NCBI GenBank assembly: GCA_903874895.1
Contig: CAIQUG010000075.1
Coordinates: forward strand, 1-53,237
Origin: an uncultured Caulobacterales bacterium
GTDB lineage: Bacteria; Pseudomonadota; Alphaproteobacteria; Caulobacterales; Caulobacteraceae
DNA: 53,237 nucleotides
Direction of reading: 5' to 3'
Position numbers and translations under genes: made by a program. This document shows positions 1 to 11,157 of this stretch, piece by piece (position 1 is the stretch's first letter; every line of letters begins with the position of its first letter). The notes under the pieces are model-generated. The model had not been told where the DNA came from. It did not search any database and was given only the letters and a program-made list of their open reading frames with translations.

Positions 1-2
1 CC

Positions 3-104
3 AAGGAAGTGACCGCAAACCGCGCAAAGCCCGTCGGTTACACCAGCCGGGCCCGGTCGACGGTGGGTGACACGGTGGCTGTCACGCACAATCGCCGCGC
101 CTGA
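3..104 (+). CDS. Possible 3' end of an unidentified gene, cut by the window edge
   Basis: An open frame enters from the left edge and runs 33 codons to a TGA at 102-104. The peptide ends in a basic stretch (THNRRA). The codons favour G or C in third position, as in the neighbours, and a hairpin lies at the stop codon, so a real gene end is plausible. It is too short to assign to a family. It would converge on the ParA-like gene. Confidence 0.3.
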   Translation, partial: KEVTANRAKPVGYTSRARSTVGDTVAVTHNRRA

Positions 105-132
105 CGGTTCCGTGCCCGGAAACGGGCGTCAG
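101..132. terminator. Hairpin between convergent genes
   Basis: CTGACG (101-106) pairs with CGTCAG (about 127-132), and inside it GTTCCG faces CGGAAAC with a small bulge. The structure covers the stop of the partial left-edge frame and the stop of the ParA-like gene. It has no T-run, so termination in either direction is inferred from position only. Confidence 0.35.
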
Positions 133-818
133 GACACCATGGCCAGGGGGCCGTCTCCCGCCGTTCGCTGGACCGAATCGGGCCAGATGGCGCCGGAGAC
201 ATGGTCCCAGAGCGCGGTCACCTCGAGGGACGCAAGACTCGTCGGATCGATCTCCTGCGCAACCCGCCCCTCCCGAACCGAGTTCTGGTAGGCCGCCCGG
301 TACCTCAGCCCTACCGGGGCCACCGGCAGGCCCATGTCGAGCAGAGCCTCGAACGTGTCGGAGATGATCCGCGGTTCCTCGCCATTACGACGGGAGGGCG
401 CCTGGTTGATCAGGAACATCCCCCGCTTGTTCATGTTGCCCACGAGTTCGACGGTGCGGGTGATCGCCTTCAGATCGAAATAGCAGGGCCGTACCACGAT
501 CAGGCACAGGTCCGCCCAGCGCACGGCCTCGGCACATTCCAGATCCGTGGACGGACGGGTATCTATGACCATAAGGTCATAACCGTCCCGGGCAGCCGCA
601 AGACGCTGTGTGAACAGGGTGCCGACCCTGGCTTCGGTCACCAGAGGAGTCTGGGCGAAATGCGACCGCTCCCGGGACCATTCAGAGGTCGAGCGCTGGG
701 GGTCGAGGTCCGCAACGAGGGTCCGGCGGCCGCTCATTTCCGCCTGGACAGCCATATGCAGGGCGACCGTCGTCTTTCCGGTTCCGCCCTTTCTCGACAG
801 CACGGCCAAGGTGCGCAT
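129..818 (-). CDS. ParA-family ATPase (orphan)
   Basis: A 229-residue P-loop ATPase of the ParA/MinD superfamily. The deviant Walker A motif KGGTGKTT occupies residues 10-17, with both lysines characteristic of ParA. DLDPQRSTSEW follows as the switch I/Walker A' region, and LMVIDTRPS is the Walker B-like strand. Family members dimerise on ATP binding and position DNA, plasmids or envelope machines. I chose the ATG at 818 over an upstream in-frame start because GGAGAG lies about 7 bases before it and the protein then begins right at the P-loop strand. No parB or parS-like partner is visible nearby, so the cargo is unknown. The short length argues against chromosomal ParA or MipZ. A TTAACC motif at 969-974 lies in its upstream region. 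Confidence 0.85.
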   Translation of the reverse strand: MRTLAVLSRKGGTGKTTVALHMAVQAEMSGRRTLVADLDPQRSTSEWSRERSHFAQTPLVTEARVGTLFTQRLAAARDGYDLMVIDTRPSTDLECAEAVRWADLCLIVVRPCYFDLKAITRTVELVGNMNKRGMFLINQAPSRRNGEEPRIISDTFEALLDMGLPVAPVGLRYRAAYQNSVREGRVAQEIDPTSLASLEVTALWDHVSGAIWPDSVQRTAGDGPLAMVS

Positions 819-1090
819 GGTCTCTCCGCTCAGGCATTCGATCTGCTCATAGCGCCGGAAACCGCTAAGGGTTCCAGAGAGCGGCGCCATTTGCCCCCGT
901 CCCGGATGGGATCTGCCCCAATCTCATCCATCTGGCCGCTTTGTGCCACAGTCGTGCGCAGAGGCCAATTAACCTTCTCACTGCCCTGCGATTCTCACAA
1001 CGCGCGCGGCTTTTCCGGGGCCATTTTTTCTCCGGTATCACGTAATTAGATAATGATAAAACGTCTAATGATTGTTATTTCGACTTTCAT

Positions 1091-1120
1091 TTGACTTACA
1101 AACAATTTTTGTTCTGCTAT
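1091..1120 (+). promoter_or_regulatory. Probable uvrA promoter
   Basis: TTGACT at 1091-1096 matches a -35 element. TGCTAT at 1115-1120 is an acceptable -10 at 18-base spacing. The -10 lies inside the SOS box, the arrangement expected if LexA blocks polymerase. The promoter call is inferred from motif match and position. Confidence 0.5.
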
Positions 1121-1125
1121 TGTTC
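1111..1125 (+). promoter_or_regulatory. Alphaproteobacterial SOS box (LexA operator) of uvrA
   Basis: The sequence is GTTC-N7-GTTC, an exact match to the direct-repeat LexA operator known from Caulobacter, Rhizobium and Rhodobacter. It sits 73 bases before the uvrA ATG and overlaps the likely -10. uvrA belongs to the SOS regulon in this class, so site and gene agree. Confidence 0.85.
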
Positions 1126-1197
1126 ACGTGCGCTTTCCGCTCCCCGACCCTACATCCGCAGGGCAAGCCAGCCCGCCAAGAAAGAGCTCCGTCGCGA

Positions 1198-4104
<2,907 letters not shown>

Positions 4105-4173
4105 ACGGCCTCAAGGCGATCCCCTCGACGCGGGTCAACGGCGGCTGGGAGGTGGAGGCTCGGGGTCTGCGTC

Positions 4174-5025
4174 TCAGTCCCCGCGCCGGACCGACAGCAA
4201 GGCCTGAACCGCCGCGGCGCCGGGGGCCTGAAGGACCACGCTGATCAGGACCCCGACGACGGTCATCCACGCCGTGGAGAGCAGCGCCGCGGGCGAGGTG
4301 AAGCTGACCACGTGGGACGGGTCCACCAGCTGGAAGACGGACCCGATCACGGCTCCGAGGATGTAGATCAGGACGCCCAGAATTCCCGCCATGACATAGG
4401 CCCCCAACAGCACCCAGTGACGACCGGCCGTCATGCGCCAGCCGTGACTCAGGGCAAACCGCCCCTCGACCTGGGTCAGCGCCGGGATCAGGGAGATGCG
4501 GACGGCCAGGTAGCCGCCGGCGGCGACCACGACGGCGAAATAGACGGCGGCGATCAGCACACCCGCGGACCCGGCGCTGCCTGCCAGCAGCGATACACCG
4601 CCGCCGACCACGGAGACCACAAGGGTCCCGAGCAACAGGGCCGCCATCCCAAGCAGATTGACCCCGAACATCCGCAGCTCCTCCACCCCGATCCGCAGGT
4701 AATGCGGACCGGTGGTCAGGGGCTGGCTGACCGCCCGGAACACCGCCGTCATCAGAATCGCCTGCACGGCCAGATCAAACGGCACCAGGCCCAACAGCGT
4801 GGGAAGCAGCGGCTCGGCCACGTGACTGAGTTCGTCAACCGAGCGCCCCGCTGCGACGGCGGCCATGAAGGCGGTGAGCTGCGGCCCGGACACGGCGTTC
4901 ATCACGAACACCGCGATCAGGGTGAACCCGACCCGCACGGCAGCCCACGCCGCGACGGCGCGGGGGTGCTCTCGGGTCAGCCGGAAACCTTCAAGGGCGA
5001 CATCGGTCGCCGGAAATTCGTTCAT
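4174..5025 (-). CDS. Multi-pass membrane protein, paralogue A
   Basis: 283 residues with about six hydrophobic segments, and a start motif DVALEGFRLTREHP that closely matches the next gene (DAALEGFRILRRRP). The two are evidently tandem paralogues. Conserved features include a central glycine/valine-rich membrane region and a final segment ending VVLQAPGAAAVQALL, matched by VVLQAPAARALKSM in paralogue B. I recognise no catalytic motif; it resembles uncharacterised membrane proteins of Caulobacterales. It starts with ATG at 5025, with only a weak GAAAGAT upstream. It is last of three same-strand membrane-protein genes, 131 bases after paralogue B. That gap shows no gene or clear terminator. Confidence 0.8.
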   Translation of the reverse strand: MNEFPATDVALEGFRLTREHPRAVAAWAAVRVGFTLIAVFVMNAVSGPQLTAFMAAVAAGRSVDELSHVAEPLLPTLLGLVPFDLAVQAILMTAVFRAVSQPLTTGPHYLRIGVEELRMFGVNLLGMAALLLGTLVVSVVGGGVSLLAGSAGSAGVLIAAVYFAVVVAAGGYLAVRISLIPALTQVEGRFALSHGWRMTAGRHWVLLGAYVMAGILGVLIYILGAVIGSVFQLVDPSHVVSFTSPAALLSTAWMTVVGVLISVVLQAPGAAAVQALLSVRRGD

Positions 5026-5156
5026 GGTCCGGATCTTTCACGGGTTTGCGGTCAATGCCACGACGGGATCGCGCAACGGGCCCGCTTCAATCACCGACCC
5101 GCCGTCTGCTGGCAAGGGCATAGACGCAAAACGGGCACCCTCGGAAAGGCCACGTC

Positions 5157-6074
5157 TCAGTCGACGTCCTGCGTCATCGACTTCAAAGCCCGGGCTGCGG
5201 GGGCCTGCAGCACCACGGCACCGATCACCGAAGCCACGCTCACGGGTGCCAGACCGACGAGAACCGCAGGCCACGCCATCCGCGCCAGGGCCAGTGCATC
5301 GCCGTGATTGGCCACGACGGCCGGTCCGCCGGACGCGATGAACACCAGCCCGCCCAGAACGATGCCGACCACCAGCAGGGCGAGCGATGCCACGAGGTAA
5401 AGAAAATAGGCGAGCACATAGGTCCCGGCCAGCCGCCAGACCTGCCCCCGGGTCTGGGTCCAGGACTCGAAGAACCGGAAGTCGCCGGCCATAAAGGTCA
5501 TGGGTGCCGCGAGGGAGAGCCGGATTGCCAGATAGATCATCCCCCCGCCACCAAACCCGACACCGATGATCACGGCCCACAGGATGGCCTTGCCGATCTC
5601 GGCCGAGTGGATCCCGGCGGCGGCGATGCCGATCGCGGTGAAGGTCACCACGAACAGCACCCAGGCGATCATCGCCCCGGCCAGGACCAGCCCGCTGACC
5701 ATCTGGATGAGGAACATGCGGAATTCGTCGCCGCCGAAGCCCAGATACCCGAAGCTCCGACTGTCCGGCCGCAGCACGGCGCGCAGCACGGCGGCCCCCA
5801 GCACCGCGTGCAGGGTCGCGGTCAGTGGCGTCAGCAACAGCTGTGTGCCTCGCACCTTCTCGGCAAGGGGCTGGAGGACCCCGGGACTCACCCGGGCCTG
5901 CAGCGCGGTCACCAGACTGCCGAAATCCGGAGCCAGCACACTCCATACCAGGCCCAGCCCGACGGCGGCGGCCAGAACGACCAGTCCCGCCCAGATGACG
6001 AGGACGTCCGGCCTGCGCCGAAGGATCCGGAAGCCTTCCAGAGCCGCATCCGTCGGGGAGAAGGTCCGGCTCAC
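5157..6074 (-). CDS. Multi-pass membrane protein, paralogue B
   Basis: 305 residues, about six membrane segments, homologous along its length to the neighbouring 283-residue protein. Both open with an ALEGFR amphipathic stretch, contain FGVNLLGM/FRMFLIQM-like mid regions after a short polar loop, and end with VVLQAP. The start is a GTG sharing GTGA with the stop of the preceding 648-residue gene, so the two are translationally coupled. No known domain, active-site residue or signal peptide is evident. A role in envelope or lipid handling is conceivable from the gene set but is not shown by the sequence. Confidence 0.8.
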   Translation of the reverse strand: MSRTFSPTDAALEGFRILRRRPDVLVIWAGLVVLAAAVGLGLVWSVLAPDFGSLVTALQARVSPGVLQPLAEKVRGTQLLLTPLTATLHAVLGAAVLRAVLRPDSRSFGYLGFGGDEFRMFLIQMVSGLVLAGAMIAWVLFVVTFTAIGIAAAGIHSAEIGKAILWAVIIGVGFGGGGMIYLAIRLSLAAPMTFMAGDFRFFESWTQTRGQVWRLAGTYVLAYFLYLVASLALLVVGIVLGGLVFIASGGPAVVANHGDALALARMAWPAVLVGLAPVSVASVIGAVVLQAPAARALKSMTQDVD

Positions 6075-8017
6075 CCCTCCTGCCCTTCCGCGGTACCGAT
6101 GGCCTCCCGCGCCGGCGGCAAGGCGGGCGTGAGGGTTTCGATCGGCAGGGGCGGCGGTGCAGCGTCATTGGCGGCCACCGCAGGCGTCAGGTCGCTCCCC
6201 GTCCGGTGAAACGGCCGCGGGGGGAGAAAGGCGATCACCTGAACCGGCGGCGGTGCATCCTGCAGCGTCGGCGCCATGGCCATGACCCGGGAAAGGTCGG
6301 CAGCCTCTGCCACATCCTCGGCATTCGCCGCCAGCGGCAGCACCGCCGCGGGGGCCGTGTACGGCGCGGCTGACACCGGAGCCGCCGTGTCCTCGGCCAC
6401 GGGGACGGGGTCGGAAACGGATCCTGGTGCCGGAGGTGGCTGAAATACCGTTTCAGGCGCGGACACAGCCATCATGTCCGGCGGCACGACGCCGCTGAGC
6501 CAGAACATGTCCGCCAGGTCCTCGCCATCTGTCCGGCCGTCACCCGTCACAACGGCTTCGGCGGAATGGTCCACAGAGGTCGGCGCGAGGGCTGGCACCA
6601 GAGTCCGCGCGATCGCCGAATCCGGGTCCGGCTCGACCGTCGCGGTGCCCGTCGCGAGGTCGGCGATCTGCTGCGGCTTCGCGTCGTCGCCGGCACGGAC
6701 GGAATGGTCCGGCACAGCCCAGTCGGCATCTGGAGCCAGCAGCATCGGATGTTCAAGGGCCGTCACGGCCGGATCAATGGGCGAACGGGCATGCTCATGC
6801 CCCTCCCCGTCGAACACCGGCGGATGAGCTGCGGGCCCGGCCATGGTGGAGGCAGGCTCATAGCGCTGAGCATAGCGCTGGGCCATGACCTCGATCTCCG
6901 GCCACACGCCGGCGGGTGCCGGGGTCGGGACGATCGTTGCCGGCTCTCCGAAGGCCTGGCCGGAGGTGTCGAACGCCACCGACCGGTGATCCGGCCAGTC
7001 GATCCGGTCGGTGCCGATCTGGTACGCAGCGACACTGCGTCGGGTCCGGGCGGCGACAGCCCCCTCATCTGCAGGATCGGCGGCGTCATCCCGATCATTG
7101 GCCGCCATGGCGGCGTCCCGCTCATCGGCCGGCATATGGCCGGTCTCGACAAGATCGGCCACCACCCGCAGGACGGGCTTGCGACGGGCGACGGCGACCA
7201 CGTCCGGCCGCCAGGCGAGATAGAGGTGCGTCAGAACGCCCGCGAACAGAGTGGGCATCAGCGCCCCATGGAACAGCCCGGAGAGGACGGTCCCGATCGC
7301 GGCATCGACCAACGGCCACCGCCCTCCCCCCAGGGTGAACGTGCCGAGGTCCTGGAGATTGGCTAGCGCCGCCGCCCCAAGGGCGACAGGATACAGCAGC
7401 AGGATCGCCGCCAGCGGAGCCGCGACCGCCAGAAGGCGATTGTGGGTCATCGGCCATGTCTGGAACAGCTGGATCCTGTCCTCGGCCACCGACGCGACAC
7501 CACCGAGGGCGACGCGCAGGGCGACAACCGGGTAGAGGGCAAGGACACCCAGTCCGCAATAGGCACCGTAGCGCAGGGCACCGAGCACACTCAGCTCCCC
7601 CTGGCTGCGGAAGACGAAGGCCACGGCCGCAGCGATCATCGACGCCGGGGCGAGAAACAGCACGGCCAGGAGGAACATCAGGATGGCGAGGCCCAGCATC
7701 CGGACCTCTCCGGCCCCGAGGCGCAGGCCGCCCACACCGTGCCGGTACCGGCGTCCCTCAGGGTTGCCGTATCGATTGAGTGCGGAGCGATAGAGGCCCG
7801 CCGTCAGGGGCGCGAACATCGCGGCGGACCAGAGCCCGCCGCCGGCCATCAGGGCCATGCCCAGATCCCGCGAAACCGGGCCATGCTCCCCAAAGAACAT
7901 CACCGCCGGCCCGATCACGGACAGCGAAAGGACGAACCAAGAATCCCGCCAGGCCGCCAGACTGAAGTTCAGCGCCCGTTCGAGACTGGTCACCCGGACC
8001 GACCGGGCTGAAGACAT
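6071..8017 (-). CDS. Large membrane protein with long acidic/proline-rich cytoplasmic tail
   Basis: About 648 residues in two parts. Residues 1 to about 280 hold several hydrophobic segments and an N-terminal ERALNFSLAAWRDSW stretch distantly like the ALEGFR start of the two downstream paralogues. The remaining 350 or so residues are low-complexity, rich in Ala, Pro, Asp, Glu and Val, with no recognisable domain, and are probably disordered. I placed the start at the ATG at 8017, preceded by GGGGTAGTGGC; an in-frame GTG 15 bases upstream is possible. First gene of a three-gene unit, coupled to paralogue B by GTGA, and divergent from trmFO. Function unknown; the tail may be a docking or scaffolding region. 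Confidence 0.75.
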   Translation of the reverse strand: MSSARSVRVTSLERALNFSLAAWRDSWFVLSLSVIGPAVMFFGEHGPVSRDLGMALMAGGGLWSAAMFAPLTAGLYRSALNRYGNPEGRRYRHGVGGLRLGAGEVRMLGLAILMFLLAVLFLAPASMIAAAVAFVFRSQGELSVLGALRYGAYCGLGVLALYPVVALRVALGGVASVAEDRIQLFQTWPMTHNRLLAVAAPLAAILLLYPVALGAAALANLQDLGTFTLGGGRWPLVDAAIGTVLSGLFHGALMPTLFAGVLTHLYLAWRPDVVAVARRKPVLRVVADLVETGHMPADERDAAMAANDRDDAADPADEGAVAARTRRSVAAYQIGTDRIDWPDHRSVAFDTSGQAFGEPATIVPTPAPAGVWPEIEVMAQRYAQRYEPASTMAGPAAHPPVFDGEGHEHARSPIDPAVTALEHPMLLAPDADWAVPDHSVRAGDDAKPQQIADLATGTATVEPDPDSAIARTLVPALAPTSVDHSAEAVVTGDGRTDGEDLADMFWLSGVVPPDMMAVSAPETVFQPPPAPGSVSDPVPVAEDTAAPVSAAPYTAPAAVLPLAANAEDVAEAADLSRVMAMAPTLQDAPPPVQVIAFLPPRPFHRTGSDLTPAVAANDAAPPPLPIETLTPALPPAREAIGTAEGQEG

Positions 8018-8142
8018 GCCACTACCCCACACTAGGGCGCCAGACCGACGCTTATGAAGACATTAACGAATTTTCTCCCGTCGGGACACGAAAGTTTTGT
8101 GCAAATGACGCGCCACGGCCAACTGTTGCGGCAAAGCGGCGG

Positions 8143-8176
8143 TTGATCCTCGAAGTCATTTGCCTATGTTCCGGCC
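8143..8176 (+). promoter_or_regulatory. trmFO promoter predicting a leaderless transcript
   Basis: TTGATC (8143-8148), a 16-base spacer, and TATGTT (8165-8170) form a plausible sigma-70-type promoter. Only six bases separate the -10 element from the trmFO ATG, so transcription would begin at or within a base or two of the A of ATG. No Shine-Dalgarno sequence precedes the start. Leaderless mRNAs are common in Caulobacter. Confidence 0.5.
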
Positions 8177-9583
8177 ATGACCCTGAATCCCATTCATATT
8201 ATCGGTGCAGGCCTCGCCGGATCCGAAGCGGCCTGGCAGATCGCCGAGGCGGGTGTCCCCGTCGTCCTGCACGAGATGCGGCCGGTCCGGGCGACCCCTG
8301 TGCACCAGACAAGCGGCTGCGCCGAACTCGTCTGCTCCAACTCCTTCCGGTCCGATGACTGGGAATTCAATGCCGTCGGCCTGCTCCATGCAGAGATGCG
8401 CCGGCTGAATTCCCTGATCCTGCGGGCGGCCGACCAGCACCAGGTCCCGGCCGGCGGGGCCCTGGCCGTGGACCGGGACGGATTCTCACAGGCCGTCACG
8501 ACGGCCCTGACCAACCACCCCCGGATCACTCTGGCGCGGGGCGAAGTGGCCGGCTGGCCCGACGCGGATTGGGGCCAGACCATCATCGCGTCCGGCCCCC
8601 TGACGTCGGAGCCCCTGTCGCAGGCCATCCTCGCCCGGACGGGGGAGGATACGCTGGCCTTCTTCGACGCCATCGCGCCGATCCTGCATGCGGACAGCAT
8701 CGACATGTCGATCGCCTGGCGACAGTCCCGCTACGACAAGGAAGGACCTGGCGGCGACGCGGCGGCCTACATCAACTGCCCCCTGAACCGGGAGCAGTAC
8801 GACGCCTTTGTCCAGGCCCTGATCGACGGACCGAAGGCCGAGTTCCGGGACTGGGAAAAGGACACGCCCTACTTCGACGGTTGCCTGCCCATCGAAGTCA
8901 TGGCCGAACGCGGGCGCGAGACCCTGCGCCATGGCCCCATGAAGCCGGTCGGGCTCACCAATCCCCATGCGCCCCTGGAAAAGCCCTATGCGGTGGTCCA
9001 GCTGCGGCAGGACAATGCGCTGGGCACGCTGTACAACATCGTCGGCTTCCAGACGAAGCTGAAGCACGCCGCCCAGGTGGAGGTGTTCCGGAAAATTCCC
9101 GGACTGGGGGACGCCCAGTTTGCCCGTCTGGGCGGTCTGCACCGCAACACCTTCATCCAGTCTCCCCGACTGCTGGACGCCCAGCTTCGCCTGAAGAGCG
9201 AGCCGCGGATCCGGTTCGCGGGACAGATCACCGGGGTCGAAGGCTATGTGGAAAGCGCCGCCATCGGGCTCCTGAGCGGACGCTTCGCCGCTGCAAATGC
9301 CCTGGGCGAGGACCTCGCCGCGCCGCCGCCGACCACGGCCCTGGGGGCGCTGATCGCCCATGTGACCGGAGGACACCTGACCGACGGAAAGGGGTCCTTC
9401 CAGCCGATGAACGTCAATTACGGCCTGCTGCCGCCGGTCGAGGCTCCGCGCCGGTCCGAGGACGGCCGCAAACTCGCGCCCCCCGAGCGGGGCCGGGCGA
9501 AGAAGCGGCTGATGAGCCTGCGGGCGCTGGCGGACCTCGAAGCCTGGCAATCCGCCGTGTCCGTCGAACCGCAGCCGGCCTAG
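8177..9583 (+). CDS. trmFO: tRNA (uracil-54-C5)-methyltransferase, folate/FAD-dependent
   Basis: 468 residues, normal for TrmFO. The enzyme makes ribothymidine at position 54 of tRNA using methylenetetrahydrofolate and reduced FAD. The FAD-binding [11 protein letters not shown] motif starts at residue 10, and the family-typical [16 protein letters not shown] segment follows near residues 45-60. Further landmarks are a DRDGFS motif, [22 protein letters not shown] and the C-terminal [17 protein letters not shown] block that closes the flavin site. The start is fixed by the N-terminal nucleotide-binding strand. It is transcribed away from the membrane-protein unit, and its TAG stop shares CTAG with the stop of the convergent gene. 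Confidence 0.97.
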   Translation: MTLNPIHIIGAGLAGSEAAWQIAEAGVPVVLHEMRPVRATPVHQTSGCAELVCSNSFRSDDWEFNAVGLLHAEMRRLNSLILRAADQHQVPAGGALAVDRDGFSQAVTTALTNHPRITLARGEVAGWPDADWGQTIIASGPLTSEPLSQAILARTGEDTLAFFDAIAPILHADSIDMSIAWRQSRYDKEGPGGDAAAYINCPLNREQYDAFVQALIDGPKAEFRDWEKDTPYFDGCLPIEVMAERGRETLRHGPMKPVGLTNPHAPLEKPYAVVQLRQDNALGTLYNIVGFQTKLKHAAQVEVFRKIPGLGDAQFARLGGLHRNTFIQSPRLLDAQLRLKSEPRIRFAGQITGVEGYVESAAIGLLSGRFAAANALGEDLAAPPPTTALGALIAHVTGGHLTDGKGSFQPMNVNYGLLPPVEAPRRSEDGRKLAPPERGRAKKRLMSLRALADLEAWQSAVSVEPQPA

Positions 9584-10329
9584 ATCCGACCTCTGGCCAC
9601 GGCCAGCGTCACGCGCAGCCGTCGCCCCAGGGGACCGCGGCGAGGGTCCAGAGCCAGGGCGGCCTGGGTGATCGCCGGGAAGGCGGCCGGGGACAGGCGC
9701 GGCGCGGTACGGGCGGCCCGCTGCAGCTGGCCCAGCTTGTGACCCAGATGCCGGATCACCTCGTCCGGGGAGTCCGCCGACTCCATGAGGTCGCGCCAGG
9801 TCCGTGGCCACCAGGGCGGCGCGGCACCTTTCACCGCCTCCCGGTGCGCCAGTCTTGCCAAACCGCACAGTCGCGCGGCCGGGGCGACGGCCTCCCGGTC
9901 CACGGCCGCATCCAGCCGGGTCGCGACTGTGGTCAGCAGGGACACGTCGAGATCATCGAGATAGAGGTCGAGCGCCGCCTCGTCCTCGAACCAGGGATCG
10001 GCGAGTTCGACATGCCGCGCAGCGATCATCGCCTCGACGGCAGCCAGGGGAATTCGGCCCTGGGCCAGCGCGGGAGACAGGGCGGTCAGGACGGGGTGCT
10101 CGCCTCCGGCGGCTCCCTCGGCGAGGGCCTCGCAGCGCTCCCGCCACCAGGCCAGCCGGATTTCCGCCATCAGGGGATTTGTCGCACGCTGGGGCACGGC
10201 ACCCAGCTCCAGGTCCAGGGCGTAGAGCGCCACCACGTCGGCCCGGGCCGAAGGGTCTGATATGAACCGCGACGCCAGCCACCGGTCAGTATCGGCGAGC
10301 TTGAGACGGCTGTCGAGGTCGGTGGCCAT
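9580..10329 (-). CDS. Squalene/phytoene synthase-family protein, NDUFAF6-like (probably non-catalytic)
   Basis: 249 residues with the helical fold signature of squalene/phytoene synthases, for example [10 protein letters not shown] near residue 37 and [15 protein letters not shown] near 55. The DxxxD aspartate-rich motifs that bind isoprenyl diphosphates are not visible, which fits the NDUFAF6-type branch. In mitochondria that branch is a complex I assembly factor; the bacterial role is not established. No isoprenoid genes are nearby, while a second complex-I-assembly relative (Mth938/NDUFAF3-like) lies two genes away, supporting the assembly-factor reading. ATG start at 10329 without a clear ribosome site. 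Its stop overlaps the trmFO stop by the palindrome CTAG. Confidence 0.75.
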   Translation of the reverse strand: MATDLDSRLKLADTDRWLASRFISDPSARADVVALYALDLELGAVPQRATNPLMAEIRLAWWRERCEALAEGAAGGEHPVLTALSPALAQGRIPLAAVEAMIAARHVELADPWFEDEAALDLYLDDLDVSLLTTVATRLDAAVDREAVAPAARLCGLARLAHREAVKGAAPPWWPRTWRDLMESADSPDEVIRHLGHKLGQLQRAARTAPRLSPAAFPAITQAALALDPRRGPLGRRLRVTLAVARGRI

Positions 10330-10406
10330 CGGGACGTCTGCGGCCGGACGAAGCGCAATGGCTCCATCCGACCGCTCCGGTCCGGTTGTCGGATCAACGC
10401 TGGTCG

Positions 10407-11033
10407 TCAGCTGAAGATCGTCTGGTTCATGGTCATGGCCGTCAGCATCGGAATGGACAGCAGGAGGTTGGTCCGCGAGAACAGCATCGCCGTGCGGCCC
10501 GCCCGCGCCTTGGCATCGGCATCACCCTCGACCATGCCGAGCGCGATCTTCTGGTTCGGCCAGATGAACACCCACACATTGATGAACATGATCGTCGCCA
10601 GCCACATGCCGACACCGATGAACACCACCCGCGGGTCATGGAAGCCGCTGGTGGCCCCCAGGGTATAGGCGTCGAACAGATAGCCCCGGCTCCAGGCCAG
10701 GATCACGCCCAGCGCCCAGGTCGCCAGAGCGGCCCAGCGGAACCAGAACAGGGCTTCCGGCGCGATGTACTTCGATACGGCAGGCTTCAGCTCCGCCGGA
10801 ATCTCCGGCATCTTCCGGATCTGGACGAAGTTGAAATAGTAGAGCAGCCCGATCCAGAGGATGCCCGCGAAGGTGTGCGCCCAGCGCAGCACCGCCTGGA
10901 CGTAATTGCCATGAACGTCCAGCACACCGTGGTACATCTTCTCGTAATGCATGCCGTAGCCGACCAGGAAGACCAGCGCGATCAGGCAGCTGAGAATGAT
11001 CGTGTTGCGGAAATTCGAGAGAATACCAGCCAT
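10407..11033 (-). CDS. PuuD/Urate_ox_N-type membrane domain protein without cytochrome c domain
   Basis: 208 residues. Features include a membrane segment near the N-terminus, then RWAHTFAGILWIGLLYYFNF, FRWAALATWALGVIL and a final WLATIMFINVWVFIWPNQK segment. These match the membrane domain called urate hydroxylase PuuD/Urate_ox_N (DUF989). Full-length PuuD carries a C-terminal cytochrome c; here the protein stops after the membrane part with no CxxCH motif, so urate oxidation should not be assumed. The conserved histidines (RWAH, MHYEKMYH) could bind haem. ATG at 11033 with GGGG upstream. It is separated from the upstream Mth938 gene by a dyad at 11118-11145, so it may have its own promoter. 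Confidence 0.65.
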   Translation of the reverse strand: MAGILSNFRNTIILSCLIALVFLVGYGMHYEKMYHGVLDVHGNYVQAVLRWAHTFAGILWIGLLYYFNFVQIRKMPEIPAELKPAVSKYIAPEALFWFRWAALATWALGVILAWSRGYLFDAYTLGATSGFHDPRVVFIGVGMWLATIMFINVWVFIWPNQKIALGMVEGDADAKARAGRTAMLFSRTNLLLSIPMLTAMTMNQTIFS

Positions 11034-11117
11034 GGTTACCCCATCAGATGTGTGATCCCGGTCGCCGGAGCATCGGGAATTTGATTACGCTATAAGCCTG
11101 TTCGACGCAGGATGCAG

Positions 11118-11145
11118 CCGGATTTTGCGCGAGCGCAATTTCCGG
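11118..11145. terminator. 28-base dyad downstream of the secDF unit
   Basis: CCGGATTTTGCGC and GCGCAATTTCCGG are arranged about a GA centre. The arms pair except for a TT/TT internal mismatch. It sits between the stop of the Mth938 gene and the start of the PuuD-like gene, both minus strand. It could terminate the secDF unit or be an operator for the next gene. There is no T-run, so I cannot choose between these. Confidence 0.4.
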
Positions 11146-11157
11146 CACGGATTTCCG

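Larger units (their letters stand above)
819..1197. other. Divergent intergenic region, ParA-like gene / uvrA
   Basis: This 379-base gap holds no convincing gene. Its right half is markedly AT-rich. It contains TTAACC at 969-974 (CtrA-like half-site), an inverted repeat ATTAGA-N13-TCTAAT at 1045-1069, a direct repeat TAATGAT (1051-1057 and 1066-1072), and the uvrA promoter with SOS box listed separately. A longer in-frame extension of uvrA starting near 1072 would run through the SOS box, so I rejected it. Confidence 0.6.

Noticed and set aside
1072-1197. Longer start for UvrA
   Set aside because: It would translate through the promoter and SOS box. The conserved UvrA sequence begins at 1198.
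9580-10329. Active squalene or phytoene synthase
   Set aside because: The Asp-rich catalytic motifs are not visible and no terpenoid genes are near. The NDUFAF6-like branch fits better.
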